DNA of 64,000 nucleotides from CAZWUZ01 sp964637655 [NCBI: uncultured bacterium] (GTDB lineage: Bacteria > DAOPZR01), in NCBI GenBank assembly GCA_964637655.1, contig CAZWUZ010000001.1:1-64000 (forward strand), given 5' to 3'. The notes under the pieces are model-generated. The model was not told the origin of the DNA. It ran no database searches and saw nothing but the letters and a program-made list of their open reading frames with translations. This document shows, piece by piece, positions 27,622 through 36,364 of the stretch. Made by a program: the position numbers and the translations under genes. The first letter of the stretch is position 1. Each line of letters begins with the position of its first letter.

Positions 27622-28146
27622 TTAGTCGACTGCGTGCCCAAAGTCATTCCAATATGACGGTTTTACCGTCACCAGTACTATTCTGAAATACTTATTCTGT
27701 TCGTCATACGGCCAGACTGCCAGCATCACACTCGACCGGTCATCGAGGTCATTCAGGTTTCGATATTCATAGCAGTTCCCGGTGAGAAAATAACTTTCTG
27801 GCAGAAATTCCGTACAGGTACTCGCGCGACGGGAAGTGTACCCCGCAGCGTTTATGGCTTTTTCGATATGACTGACAATCTCATCACAATCACGCCATCC
27901 ATCGACTGCCGTGTCTGCAGTTGCACATTTTCGCAATACATAATAGCAGCCAGACTCATCTTCCGCTGTAAGTGTCGTATGGCTGATATCCCACCAGGCT
28001 AATTCATGCGACAGCGGAACATGGACATCAATGTACGATGGTGATAGCGCCACCGACAATCCGCCATAAGCTACCATCAGCAATATTGTGGTAGCGAATA
28101 CTGCAACGCAACCATAAACATATACACGTTTCGTCGAGTTTGTCAT
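27622..28146 (-). CDS. Single-helix membrane or secreted protein
   Basis: The 174 residues have one N-terminal hydrophobic helix (about 8-32) followed by a mixed alpha/beta domain containing three cysteines close together (about 68-88). It ends the module led by padR2, though a 180-base gap separates it from the gene upstream. The base composition is visibly more AT-rich than its neighbours, as for 28327-29314, so this stretch may be a later acquisition. No family recognised. Confidence 0.55.
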   Translation of the reverse strand: MTNSTKRVYVYGCVAVFATTILLMVAYGGLSVALSPSYIDVHVPLSHELAWWDISHTTLTAEDESGCYYVLRKCATADTAVDGWRDCDEIVSHIEKAINAAGYTSRRASTCTEFLPESYFLTGNCYEYRNLNDLDDRSSVMLAVWPYDEQNKYFRIVLVTVKPSYWNDFGHAVD

Positions 28147-28326
28147 GATTCATCCCGCCCATAATGGCGTATGAATGTCAGAGATGCAATTCCGGTTTGG
28201 TCACGCGTATTCATGCCATCACCTTTATGCCACCGATGAGCGTTCTTCGTTGAGCCGCACTGGCAGCGATGCGCAGTAGCGCGGCTGGTTTTCATCGGAT
28301 TTTCATCCTGACACCACTGCTAATTT
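28147..28326. other. Intergenic gap with no recognised feature
   Basis: Between the start at 28146 and the stop at 28327 I find no open frame of note, no good promoter and no stem followed by a T-run. Imperfect repeats of TTTTCATC occur near 28295-28310 on the plus strand, but nothing more can be said. Confidence 0.4.
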
Positions 28327-28722
28327 TCACCCGCTTTGACACCAAGCGAGCAAATAATTAAGTAATATTACTGCAACAATCAGGCAACAGCAAATTGCCT
28401 GATAGACTTCTGTTTTTCGAGTGACCAGATACGGGGGTGATCCTTCCGAATATATCAACTCGTCGTTATGCTGTACCGTTAGAGACCGTATTGTAAGCCA
28501 TGGCCACACCCTGACCTGAATCACGAATTTGTCATTATTGTGGACTAATTCGAACCGAGGGACGAACCACAGTCTAGAGCGTGTGACAATCTTGTCATTT
28601 TCAACAGCAACTGTTTCTGTGCCACGACCGCGACCATTGTAAGTTACCAGCACCGGTCCGTTCGCGGTAGGAACCTCGATAACTCGTTTGAGCCAACTAC
28701 GGCTTTTCAGCATTGAATTCAT
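28327..28722 (-). CDS. Tail-anchored small protein
   Basis: The ATG at 28722 has AAGGAG upstream and gives 131 residues. The first 100 are short alternating strands (VLVTYNG, TETVAVENDKIV, FELVHNNDKFVIQVRVWPW) in the style of a PH-like or small beta-barrel fold. A hydrophobic helix at about 108-126 ends the protein, so it is probably tail-anchored. It lies in the AT-richer segment 27622-29314. Family not recognised. Confidence 0.55.
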   Translation of the reverse strand: MNSMLKSRSWLKRVIEVPTANGPVLVTYNGRGRGTETVAVENDKIVTRSRLWFVPRFELVHNNDKFVIQVRVWPWLTIRSLTVQHNDELIYSEGSPPYLVTRKTEVYQAICCCLIVAVILLNYLLAWCQSG

Positions 28723-28770
28723 TGTCGCTCCTTTGTCATCACCATCTAATTGCACCGAATGATTATCGCC

Positions 28771-28798
28771 CTGCGGGCGCAACTATTCGCGCCCGCAG
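28771..28798 (-). terminator. Perfect GC hairpin downstream of 28829 gene
   Basis: CTGCGGGCGC (28771-28780) and GCGCCCGCAG (28789-28798) form a perfect 10-bp stem with an 8-base loop, 30 bases past the stop of the 28829-29314 gene. No T-run follows on the minus strand, so it may be an RNA-stabilising stem or an inefficient terminator instead. Confidence 0.45.
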
Positions 28799-28828
28799 CG
28801 GTGCGATGCTGGCCATTGTGTGCTCCAT

Positions 28829-29314
28829 TTACCTGACCTTGTGTAGATACTTCAGCAACGCAATAAGCAATAGTATTCCACCGGGCACTAACAGGCAGCC
28901 AAACGCTGCATACATCACCTCTCTGGCATTGCGCGGTCGATGCGGCTTTGTGGAAGGAATTCTCTTCAATACAACCTTCGGTTCTTCCCCTGAGTGTTCG
29001 GTCGGAAAGTCATCTGCACTCAATACCTGGCTCACACCAAATGCCCATACCTTCAATTGCAGCAGCATATGTCGCTGATTCTGGTCGAGACAGTCAATCA
29101 CGACGAGCGAGTATTCCGTCTTGATCCCATCTTCATCGAACAGCGGTCCAACCCGGCACCGTGAAACCACATACCCATGTTTCCGGCAATATCTCATGGC
29201 ATACGCCACGTAACATCGTTCGAGCCAACCATGGGTAAAGACAAGGAGAGGTAATGCCAGAATCCCGACAACTATGGCAGTGATGATTTCGATGATGCTC
29301 TTGTCCGTCATCAT
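28829..29314 (-). CDS. Two-helix membrane protein
   Basis: This 161-residue protein has a transmembrane helix at about 8-28 and another at about 135-155, around a cytoplasmic or periplasmic domain with short strands (YVVSRCRVGPLFDEDG, YSLVVIDC). The ATG overlaps the upstream stop (ATGA), so it is coupled to the copy-2 HAAS protein. The matching slot in the copy-1 module holds an unrelated four-helix protein. Family unknown. Confidence 0.6.
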   Translation of the reverse strand: MMTDKSIIEIITAIVVGILALPLLVFTHGWLERCYVAYAMRYCRKHGYVVSRCRVGPLFDEDGIKTEYSLVVIDCLDQNQRHMLLQLKVWAFGVSQVLSADDFPTEHSGEEPKVVLKRIPSTKPHRPRNAREVMYAAFGCLLVPGGILLLIALLKYLHKVR

Positions 29315-32061
29315 TGCATTCCAGACGTACTGGTCAACGCCCCGGACAACGCGCCAATTTCTTCGTCCGTCGCGCCGCCCCAGAACTCCGGGAAGCGCGC
29401 GCGCGCTGTCTGCCAGGCATTGCGGGCAGCGACGTGGTCGCCGCGGCGGGCGTGCAGCAGCCCGATGGCAACCTGCGCCGTGTGGTTGCCCGGATCGAGA
29501 CGCAGCACCTCGTCGAATTTCGCCATCGCCTCATCCGTGCGCCCGAGCGCTGCCAATGCCCATGCATAGTGATACAGGTCGATATCGTTGTAATCATAGC
29601 GCAGCAACTGCTCGAGCACCGGCAGCGCCTCGGCCGGACGCCGCACCTGGTAGAGCAGCGTGCGGGCAAGCCCGCGCAATTTGCCGCGATTGCCCGGATC
29701 GTAGCGGAGCGACAGGCGGTTCCGCTCCAGCGCGCGCTCATAATCACCGAGACGGTCGTACCGGTCGACTTCCTCGCCGTAGCCCTCCACCTGTAGCAGC
29801 GCGTCCGACGCCCCGCGCAGCCCCCGGAACAACGTCACCTGCCGCAGCGCCTCCTGCAGTTCCGCCTCGCGCCTGAGATCGCGCAGCGACACGGACAGCT
29901 GCTGCCAGACGAAACTGTTCTCCGGCACTATCTGCAGCGCCTGGCGGTATGCTTCCACCGCTTCGGTATACCGGCTGCGGGCGGCATAACTCTGCCCCTG
30001 CTTGAGGTACGCCTGCCAGCAGCGCGGATCGAGTTCGAGTGCCCGCGCGTACTCGCGCATGGCGCGCCCGTGGTTGCGCTTGTCCGTACGGTAGAAATCG
30101 CCCAGCATCAGGTGGGGGTAGGGCGAGGTCGTCGTCTCCGCGAGGCACTCCTCCGCCAGCGCCTTCCCCTCCTCGTTGCGGTACTCGGTATAGAGCCGGC
30201 AGAGCCGCAGTTTCGCCGCCAGCGACCGGTGGCTGTCGATGGCCGCCTGCAGGTATTCCTTGCCGGTGAAGTCGTCCTCGCGCGCGAAGCAGGCCTCCGC
30301 CCGCGCCAGCAGTTCCGCCTCCGGCAGCGACGCCAGCGATTGTGCCCGCTCCCGCTCGATGCGCTGCACGGTCGCCTCGCCGAGCACGGGTACCAGCAGT
30401 GCCGCCAGGTCATTGACGCTGTCACTGATGGGCGAATAGTAGCGGCTCCCCGCCGCGGCCACCCGTCCGTCAGCCGCTACCGCGAGAAATACCGGGTCCA
30501 TGTCGCATGGCGCGTAGAACCGCCCGGCGGCAAAGTGCGGCGCCTGCCAGCCCGTGAAATCGGAAAGCAGCGGGTAGGGGAGCGGATGCTTCGCGAGGAA
30601 CGCGTCGGTAATGCGCCGTTCCACCTCCGGGGCGAGCACCACGATGCGCAGGCCGGTCGCCGCGTAGCGCTCCTGCAGCGCCGCAAAGGCGGCAAGATAG
30701 AGTCGGTCCCACGGTATCCAGGTGGCCAGCACGGCCACCAGCGCCGGGCGGCCGCGCAGGTCGGCAGACGTATGAAGTATGCCGGTGCGCACCTCGGGCG
30801 CACTGAACGGCACCATCGGCCTGCCAACCAGGGCCTGCCCCTTCCAGCCCGACGGCTGGTGCAGGTTGTACCCGTCCTGCCCGCGGTGCAGGCGCGCGTC
30901 AGGCGGAAGCGGCAGCGCCAGTGCCTCCGCGGTCAGCGGCAGGTCGGTGCGTTCCCCGCTGATATGTTCGCAGGCGAGATGGCTGCGGGTATAGCCCGGC
31001 TCGTCAAGCCGGCGGACGGTGAACGAACGGAGGCGCGGCTGCTCCGCGTCGAGCACCACCTCGTACTCGCCGTCGCCGCAGCCGAAGTAGGCGCCGGTGA
31101 ACGTGTAGGTGACGCTGTCATGACGGCGCACGATCTTCCGCACATCGCGGTCAAAGACCCGGCACTGGTCCTCGCTGATCTTCCCGGTGAGCAGGCCGAG
31201 GAGCAAACTCGGGCCGTAGGTGCTCCCCTCGATATCGCGCGGTGGCAGAACCGCGTACTCGCGCAGCACCGGCTGCCAGACCACGGTCTGCGTGTCGGTG
31301 TACCTGACGCTGACCGCATCGGCATAGAGCAGCGGCACAAGACGCGTGATGCCGTCGGCATGCAGCACCCGGTAGTACTGCCGGCATTCACGCCCGAAGA
31401 TCCGCGACTGCCCGTGGAGTATTCCGTAGTACGGGCTGCGCTGCCGGTAGGCACCACAAACCGCAGCAAGCCGGTCGAGCAGTTTCTGCCGTTCTGCGTC
31501 TTCCGTCACGCTGATACCCTGCTGCAGCGCGCGCCATTCCTGCGTCGATCGCGCCGCCAGCGCCACGGCCAGCAACCCGGCACACATGAGCACGGTGAGC
31601 ACGCGCGCCATACGCGGCGGCAGTTGCCAGTGCTGCTCTTCTTCAGGCGGTGCGCTCTCTTCCGGTGCCTCGTCATAGCGGCGCGCCAGCTCCTCCGGCG
31701 TGCCCAACGCGGCCAGCACCGCCTGCACCGCGGCAGCCGTGCGGGCGGCTGGTGCCGCCACCGCGCTTTCCGCCGCCAGCGCCGCGCGCTGCGCGCGCAC
31801 CGCCGCCAGGTCAGTCACCTTGGCCGCCGCATCGGCCTGCGCCGCCGACTGCGCCGCCCGCGCCGCCGAGGTTGCGGCATGCGCCGCCGCCGAGGCCGCC
31901 AGCACCTCGCCCGTCGGCACCCCGTCTTCCGCGAGCCGCGTCAGGATATGGTCCTCGAGTTCGAGAACGAGGTCGTTCTTCTCGTTCTCCGACATCCCGC
32001 GCAGTTGCGCGCGGAACGCCGCGAGGTACCCGGTGATTATTTCGCTATGCCTGTCTGGCAT
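29311..32061 (-). CDS. HAAS / thioredoxin-like (cysteine-less) / TPR membrane protein, copy 2
   Basis: This 916-residue paralogue of 22762-25470 has the same order: HAAS helices (about 8-45 and 115-130), an Ala-rich segment between them, a transmembrane helix (about 157-175), a possible LolA-like beta domain, a TlpA-like fold (about 430-560) and TPRs (about 600-890). The redox loop reads TWIPWD, so again both cysteines are replaced, and by the same residues (Ile and Asp). That shared loss implies an ancestral non-redox role such as ligand or protein binding. The gene overlaps padR2 by 17 bases, exactly as in copy 1. Confidence 0.75.
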   Translation of the reverse strand: MPDRHSEIITGYLAAFRAQLRGMSENEKNDLVLELEDHILTRLAEDGVPTGEVLAASAAAHAATSAARAAQSAAQADAAAKVTDLAAVRAQRAALAAESAVAAPAARTAAAVQAVLAALGTPEELARRYDEAPEESAPPEEEQHWQLPPRMARVLTVLMCAGLLAVALAARSTQEWRALQQGISVTEDAERQKLLDRLAAVCGAYRQRSPYYGILHGQSRIFGRECRQYYRVLHADGITRLVPLLYADAVSVRYTDTQTVVWQPVLREYAVLPPRDIEGSTYGPSLLLGLLTGKISEDQCRVFDRDVRKIVRRHDSVTYTFTGAYFGCGDGEYEVVLDAEQPRLRSFTVRRLDEPGYTRSHLACEHISGERTDLPLTAEALALPLPPDARLHRGQDGYNLHQPSGWKGQALVGRPMVPFSAPEVRTGILHTSADLRGRPALVAVLATWIPWDRLYLAAFAALQERYAATGLRIVVLAPEVERRITDAFLAKHPLPYPLLSDFTGWQAPHFAAGRFYAPCDMDPVFLAVAADGRVAAAGSRYYSPISDSVNDLAALLVPVLGEATVQRIERERAQSLASLPEAELLARAEACFAREDDFTGKEYLQAAIDSHRSLAAKLRLCRLYTEYRNEEGKALAEECLAETTTSPYPHLMLGDFYRTDKRNHGRAMREYARALELDPRCWQAYLKQGQSYAARSRYTEAVEAYRQALQIVPENSFVWQQLSVSLRDLRREAELQEALRQVTLFRGLRGASDALLQVEGYGEEVDRYDRLGDYERALERNRLSLRYDPGNRGKLRGLARTLLYQVRRPAEALPVLEQLLRYDYNDIDLYHYAWALAALGRTDEAMAKFDEVLRLDPGNHTAQVAIGLLHARRGDHVAARNAWQTARARFPEFWGGATDEEIGALSGALTSTSGMQ

Positions 32062-32416
32062 TCGCCCGGGCGCCCTTCGCCCCGCGTTCGCTGATCACCG
32101 CATCGATCGTCGACACATAATCACGCCAGTGTTTGTGCATCCCCGCCACCAGTTCCCGCCCCTGCTTCGTCAGCGAGTAGTACTTGCGCGGATGCCCCGT
32201 GCCGGCGTTATGATCCCACTTGGCAATCACCGCGCCGTCCGTGCGCAGCCGGTTGAGCAGCGGGTAGAGCGTCCCTTCCGCCAGTTCGATGCCGTACGCT
32301 TCCTTGAGCAGGTTGATCAGCTCGAGGCCGTACTTCTCCCCGTCCCGCAGCACGGAGAGCACCAGCATGTCCAGCGTCCCCTTCCGTATCTGCGCCATCC
32401 AGTCATTCAGTTCCAT
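32045..32416 (-). CDS. PadR-family transcriptional regulator, copy 2
   Basis: The 123-residue product differs from the first PadR only in a few residues at the C-terminal end (V for A and A for V near the dimer helix, R for K near the tail). The first 284 bases from the ATG are identical to copy 1. The start at 32416 has AAGGAGG upstream. It has its own promoter at 32490-32518. Because the DNA-binding parts are identical, the two regulators should recognise the same operator and cross-regulate both modules. Confidence 0.9.
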   Translation of the reverse strand: MELNDWMAQIRKGTLDMLVLSVLRDGEKYGLELINLLKEAYGIELAEGTLYPLLNRLRTDGAVIAKWDHNAGTGHPRKYYSLTKQGRELVAGMHKHWRDYVSTIDAVISERGAKGARANARQA

Positions 32417-32489
32417 TGTTGCCTCCTTCTCGTTTGGTTGTTTTACGGGCAGCGCAACCGCCGTTACGTTCGACAGAGAGTATGCAGCG

Positions 32490-32518
32490 ATATTACCTTG
32501 TGTCGCTATGTATGTCAA
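32490..32518 (-). promoter_or_regulatory. Promoter of padR copy 2
   Basis: TTGACA (32518-32513), a 17-base spacer and TAATAT (32495-32490). The -35 continues as TTGACATACATAG, and 21 bases around it are identical to the promoter at 42035. The leader to the padR ATG is about 66 bases. Confidence 0.75.
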
Positions 32519-32637
32519 TATCGCATTGCACGACGGCCTTCAACTACTGGCATGAACAACATGTCCTTACCGTTCATCATCTTCGCCTCATCCAGCCGCC
32601 CCGAAGTTGCCATATTGCAATTGCATCGTCATGGGCA

Positions 32638-33246
32638 TCAGACTGCAACCAGCATCACTGGGACAAGGACAAACACCAGAAGCATCAGGAGCAGCAGCAC
32701 GACAGCCGCCGTCGCAGCCCAGAAGTAATGGCGCATACCTTCCGCATTCCTGAGTTTCCATGCGGTCAGGGCACCCAGGAGCAGCAGCACCACGGCAACG
32801 GCGATGGCCACGATATTGTACCGCTCATACCTGCGTACCGGCGGGATATATTCCATTGCGCCGAGCGATGCTATGTAGCGGATGGTTTCCGCCTGATCGT
32901 TCTGCGCATCATGGACTGAGCAAATGGTATAATCGCTCCCGTTGCTGGTATAAGCATAGTCATTGCCCCAAGGATCGCGGGTGATCGTCGCGACGTACGG
33001 CCCGCTCCACCCGGGCGCCGTATCAGTCAGCAGCTGGCCGAGCGTGCCGGGAAAAAGCGCGTCGGACACGTCAACCCGGTACAACGCCAGTGCGGAATTG
33101 AATGCGCCAATATCGCCACTGGCAGCGCCGTTCTTTGATCTTTCAACGGAACAGGGGATCTTCGGCAGGGCAATTGCAGCAAATATCCCGATGAGAATGA
33201 CCGCAACACCCCAGCGCTCCCATCGATTCCTCCTGCACTTTGTCAT
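32638..33246 (-). CDS. GspG-head-like domain inside a polytopic membrane protein
   Basis: Starting at the ATG at 33246, 16 bases after the upstream stop, gives 202 residues; earlier starts at 33297-33321 overlap that gene. One helix (about 12-28) precedes a domain with the T2SSG landmarks: AFNSALALYRVDV, the FPGTLGQLL helix, GWSGPY, then RDPWGNDYAYTSNG. At least two more helices follow. Major pseudopilins carry this head after a single cleaved N-terminal helix. Here there is no G/F-x-x-x-E cleavage motif. This is the only one of five local relatives with helices after the head. Confidence 0.7.
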   Translation of the reverse strand: MTKCRRNRWERWGVAVILIGIFAAIALPKIPCSVERSKNGAASGDIGAFNSALALYRVDVSDALFPGTLGQLLTDTAPGWSGPYVATITRDPWGNDYAYTSNGSDYTICSVHDAQNDQAETIRYIASLGAMEYIPPVRRYERYNIVAIAVAVVLLLLGALTAWKLRNAEGMRHYFWAATAAVVLLLLMLLVFVLVPVMLVAV

Positions 33247-33262
33247 GCCGGAGTTACCCGCG

Positions 33263-33904
33263 TCAGCGCTCACCGGGATCACCGTTCGCAGCATCATGGT
33301 GGCTTCTTTGACGGCGCACATCCAATTCCGACAGCATCATCTGGCACGCGCTGCCGATATCGCGAGGGATTTCCAGAAACGACGAACCGGGATTGTGCGC
33401 CGGCACCGGCGGCGATCCCGCTCCCGCCTGTTCAAGGAACGGACGCACAATTTCTCCCATGGCAAGTATGCAACTGTATGCCCGGCCCTGGGTCTCCTGA
33501 ACAACCAACCGGCTCAGCAACAGGGGCACGACCCGGGTATCCGGCTCGCACATGCTAAAGGTAAATACCTGTCCGCCATTGGCCAGGCGTGTCTTATAAT
33601 CCCTGTCGATTTCCACTCGCCAACCGTCAGGCAATTGCCCTGTATTGAGTTCGAGATCCGTAGTGGCGTCGAGGATAAAACGCGCCGACTTGGCAGTATA
33701 GTCAGTGTCCGATAGTGAACAGCTGTACAGATACAGTTGCCCGATATCTGTGTCCGGCGGGATACAGTCGCGGACGACCGTAATCTGTGGCGGTGGCTCC
33801 GGCGTTGGGCCGCATGGGGACTCAAGGTACGAGAGAGTTGCGGCAAACACCACTGTCAGCAGCAGCAGCATGGACAGCACGGCAAGCCGTATTCGCGTAT
33901 CCAT
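33263..33904 (-). CDS. Secreted or single-helix anchored protein
   Basis: The 213 residues start with a hydrophobic helix (about 8-26). A Pro-rich stretch (GPTPEPPPQ) and a beta-rich domain with paired cysteines (about 46 and 62, 118 and 144) follow, suggesting disulfides in the periplasm. A promoter-like pair lies 41 bases upstream of the ATG. Family not recognised. It is first in a two-gene unit with the GspG-head protein. Confidence 0.55.
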   Translation of the reverse strand: MDTRIRLAVLSMLLLLTVVFAATLSYLESPCGPTPEPPPQITVVRDCIPPDTDIGQLYLYSCSLSDTDYTAKSARFILDATTDLELNTGQLPDGWRVEIDRDYKTRLANGGQVFTFSMCEPDTRVVPLLLSRLVVQETQGRAYSCILAMGEIVRPFLEQAGAGSPPVPAHNPGSSFLEIPRDIGSACQMMLSELDVRRQRSHHDAANGDPGER

Positions 33905-33944
33905 TCAGGCTATTACCTCATCCACTGCTGTCATTGCATTTACA

Positions 33945-33973
33945 TATACATAGCATAGCATCTCTTCTATCAA
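33945..33973 (-). promoter_or_regulatory. Probable promoter upstream of 33904
   Basis: TTGATA (33973-33968) and TGTATA (33950-33945) are 17 bases apart on the minus strand. It lacks the TACATAG extension of the shared set, so it is probably regulated differently. Confidence 0.5.
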
Positions 33974-34054
33974 TACGCAAGTGCCGAACCGGCGTGGTAT
34001 GCATCAGACACGCCCTTCATCCCGGCAGGAGGAGCAAGGCACGCCCCGCCCGGG

Positions 34055-35211
34055 TTACGCCTTGCGCGTCTGCTTGATACGGCCGGAATCCGACTTGAAC
34101 GGTCCCTCACCGGGACGGTACAGGCAGATCTCCGGGATCAGCGCCTGCAAATGTTCGTGCCACGCTTCACGGAAGTCGGCGTTGATCTCAACCAGATGTT
34201 TGAGAATGGCATCGGCGAAATGCTGGCGTATCGCTTCGTCTGGCTTCTCACTGATCGCAAAGTGGAAACACGGCCGCACCGTCCCGTCCGGTGATTCCGC
34301 CAGGGACTGGCAGAATGAGACGGTCAGCCGCGCCGTCTCCGGGTCGGCGTAGACGCAGTGTTCCAGATCCTCAGGATAGATATTGGCGCCCATGACACTG
34401 ATCGTAAAATCCCTCCGCCCGTAGATCCATAGGAACGGCAGGCGCAGCACCGGGTGGCCCGCCGCCAATGCGGATAGGGCATGCCCGGCCGCAGCCAGCC
34501 GGGCCTCGATTTCATCGTAGCGGGCAATCCCCCCTTCATCGTGCACGTTGTAACGGATCCGGGGGGACAACAACGAGGCACGCGTAATCGTAAACACGAC
34601 TTCCCGATTGTCGTTGGCCTCGATATGATGCATCCGGGGGTTGTACTGAAAGAGCATTGGGAGGCGCGAATCGTCGCCGAACAGGCTGGTGCGCACAACT
34701 TCGTTATCGCGAGCCAGACGCCGGAGTGCGACCGCAAGCGGCGTCTCGCCCGCAATGCCGATTTCCAGGTCGGATGCCCCGTCCCCGCGGTAGACACTGC
34801 GGTAGCCGCCGAGAAGGTAGTCGCGCAGCCCTTCCGACATTCCCTCCCCGCCAGCCAACGCATCCAGCCGGTATTCGTGCCAAGGGAACCCCTGCTCTCG
34901 CGCCGCGTCCATTATGTGCTTGAGGAAAGGGGGATACCTGACTATCAGATAGCGATACCGTGGGCCGAAAAAGACAAGCGTGTTGAGAATTTTGGGGAGG
35001 TCCGGGCCGGTATTCTTGACAATGCTGTTCTTCTGCAGGGGCGGCGGGCGCGGGTCCTGCTTGCCCAGTCAAGATAGCGCGGCGGCAGCCGCTGGAACCC
35101 CCAGAGAAACGTGCGATAGGTTTTGCAGACCAGATAGAGCAGCAGGTCACGGGGACCAAGCAGGATGAATTGCAGACGGTCTTTCATACCGGGTATGATC
35201 CCCATATTCAC
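34055..35211 (-). pseudogene. Phenylacetate-CoA-ligase-like gene, internal deletion and frameshift
   Basis: From the ATG at 35211 the frame encodes a typical N-terminus (LGPRDLLLYLVCKTYRTF) for about 55 codons. It is then lost. The next frame resumes within about 30 bases (near 35040-35070) and runs to 34055. That second frame holds clear ligase landmarks: FFGPRYRYLIVRYPPFLKH, GGEGM, GASDLEIGIAGETP, SPRIRYNVHDEGG and the C-terminal GRRDFTISVMGANI. The central 130-150 residues with the nucleotide-binding loop (SGTTG-type) are missing. Two lesions make an active enzyme implausible. An internal start at 34912 could still give a C-terminal fragment. Confidence 0.75.
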
Positions 35212-35308
35212 TTACTCCGTTCAACAATAAGCGCCCCGGGATTCTGTTGTTTGCGCCCGTAGCGGCGCGAGGATGCGATTGAATTCCCTGTGCACTCCGG
35301 CATGCCCC

Positions 35309-36364
35309 TCATGCCTTGCGCCCCCCGACAAACTCGCTGTCATGCGCATGCAGCATGGCAGTATCGTAGGTGATTTCGCCCTTTTCGTATAATTCCTTCA
35401 GCGCATGATCGAGCGTCCACATGCCATGCCGACGCCCGGAAATAATGTCATTGACGATATTGTGGGTGGCCCCTTCGCGGATCTGCTTGCGGATAGCAGG
35501 GGTGTTGACCAGCACCTCAGTGGCCAGCACCAACCCGCTGCCATCCGCACGCGGCAGCAGCGTCTGGCAGATGATCAGGCTGAGCACCGACGCCAGCTGC
35601 GCCTGCACGGCGGGCTGCTGATGCGCGGGGTAGCTCGCGACGATACGTTCGAGCGCTGCCACGGTGTCATTGGTATGCAGCGTGCCAATGACGAGATGTC
35701 CGGTTTCCGCGGCGATGAGCGCGGTGCTGATGGTCTCCAGGTCGCGCATCTCACCGATCCCGATGATATCGGGGTCCTGGCGGAGGATATGCCGCAGGGC
35801 CGCGGAAAACGACGGGGTGTCCGACCCCACTTCCTGATGGATCACCAGCGAACGGATATGCGCATGCACATACTCGATGGGGTCCTCGACGAGAATGATT
35901 TTACAGCGCTGCTCCTGGTTGATGCGATGCACGCAGGCGTTCAGCGTTGTAGTCTTTCCCGCACCCGTCTGCCCGGCGATGAGAATGAGCCCGTCGGGTT
36001 TCATGATGGCTTCTTCCAGCACCGCGGGCAGGCCCAGTTCGGCAAAACTGCGCATCAGCGGCGGGATGATACGGATGGCGGCACCGCGGATGCCACGTTC
36101 AAGGTAGGCGGTGACGCGGAAGCGGCCAAGTTCGGGCAGGTCGACGGTGATGCCCAGCGCGCCCTCACTGGCCAGGCGCTGCGCGCGCTGCTCACCCACC
36201 AGCTCACCCACCAGGGCATTGCAGTCCTCCTCCGGTAATGCGTCGCAGTCAGTGAGAATCAGTTCGCCATTGATGCGCAGGACGGGTGCCAGTCCGCAGA
36301 CCAGATGGATGTCAGACGCCTTCGCCGCCACCGCGCGCGCAAGAATATCGTGTACCGAGCTCAT
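35309..36364 (-). CDS. pilT: PilT-type retraction ATPase
   Basis: The ATG at 36364 overlaps the upstream stop (ATGA), has GGAGGG before it and gives 351 residues, the usual PilT size. All signatures are present: Walker A GQTGAGKTTT, the Asp box ILVEDPIEYVH, Walker B region RQDPDIIGIGEMRD and His box GHLVIGTLHTND. PilT is a hexameric cytoplasmic motor that powers pilus retraction. No other pilus genes are in the window. It instead ends the radical SAM/AAA/DUF1257 operon, which suggests a linked or borrowed role. Confidence in the family is high, in a pilus role moderate. Confidence 0.92.
   Translation of the reverse strand: MSSVHDILARAVAAKASDIHLVCGLAPVLRINGELILTDCDALPEEDCNALVGELVGEQRAQRLASEGALGITVDLPELGRFRVTAYLERGIRGAAIRIIPPLMRSFAELGLPAVLEEAIMKPDGLILIAGQTGAGKTTTLNACVHRINQEQRCKIILVEDPIEYVHAHIRSLVIHQEVGSDTPSFSAALRHILRQDPDIIGIGEMRDLETISTALIAAETGHLVIGTLHTNDTVAALERIVASYPAHQQPAVQAQLASVLSLIICQTLLPRADGSGLVLATEVLVNTPAIRKQIREGATHNIVNDIISGRRHGMWTLDHALKELYEKGEITYDTAMLHAHDSEFVGGRKA

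Noticed and set aside
35235-35300. Hairpin terminator upstream of the CoA-ligase-like gene
   Set aside because: The GCGCCCG...CGGCGCG complementarity is short and imperfect and no T-run follows.
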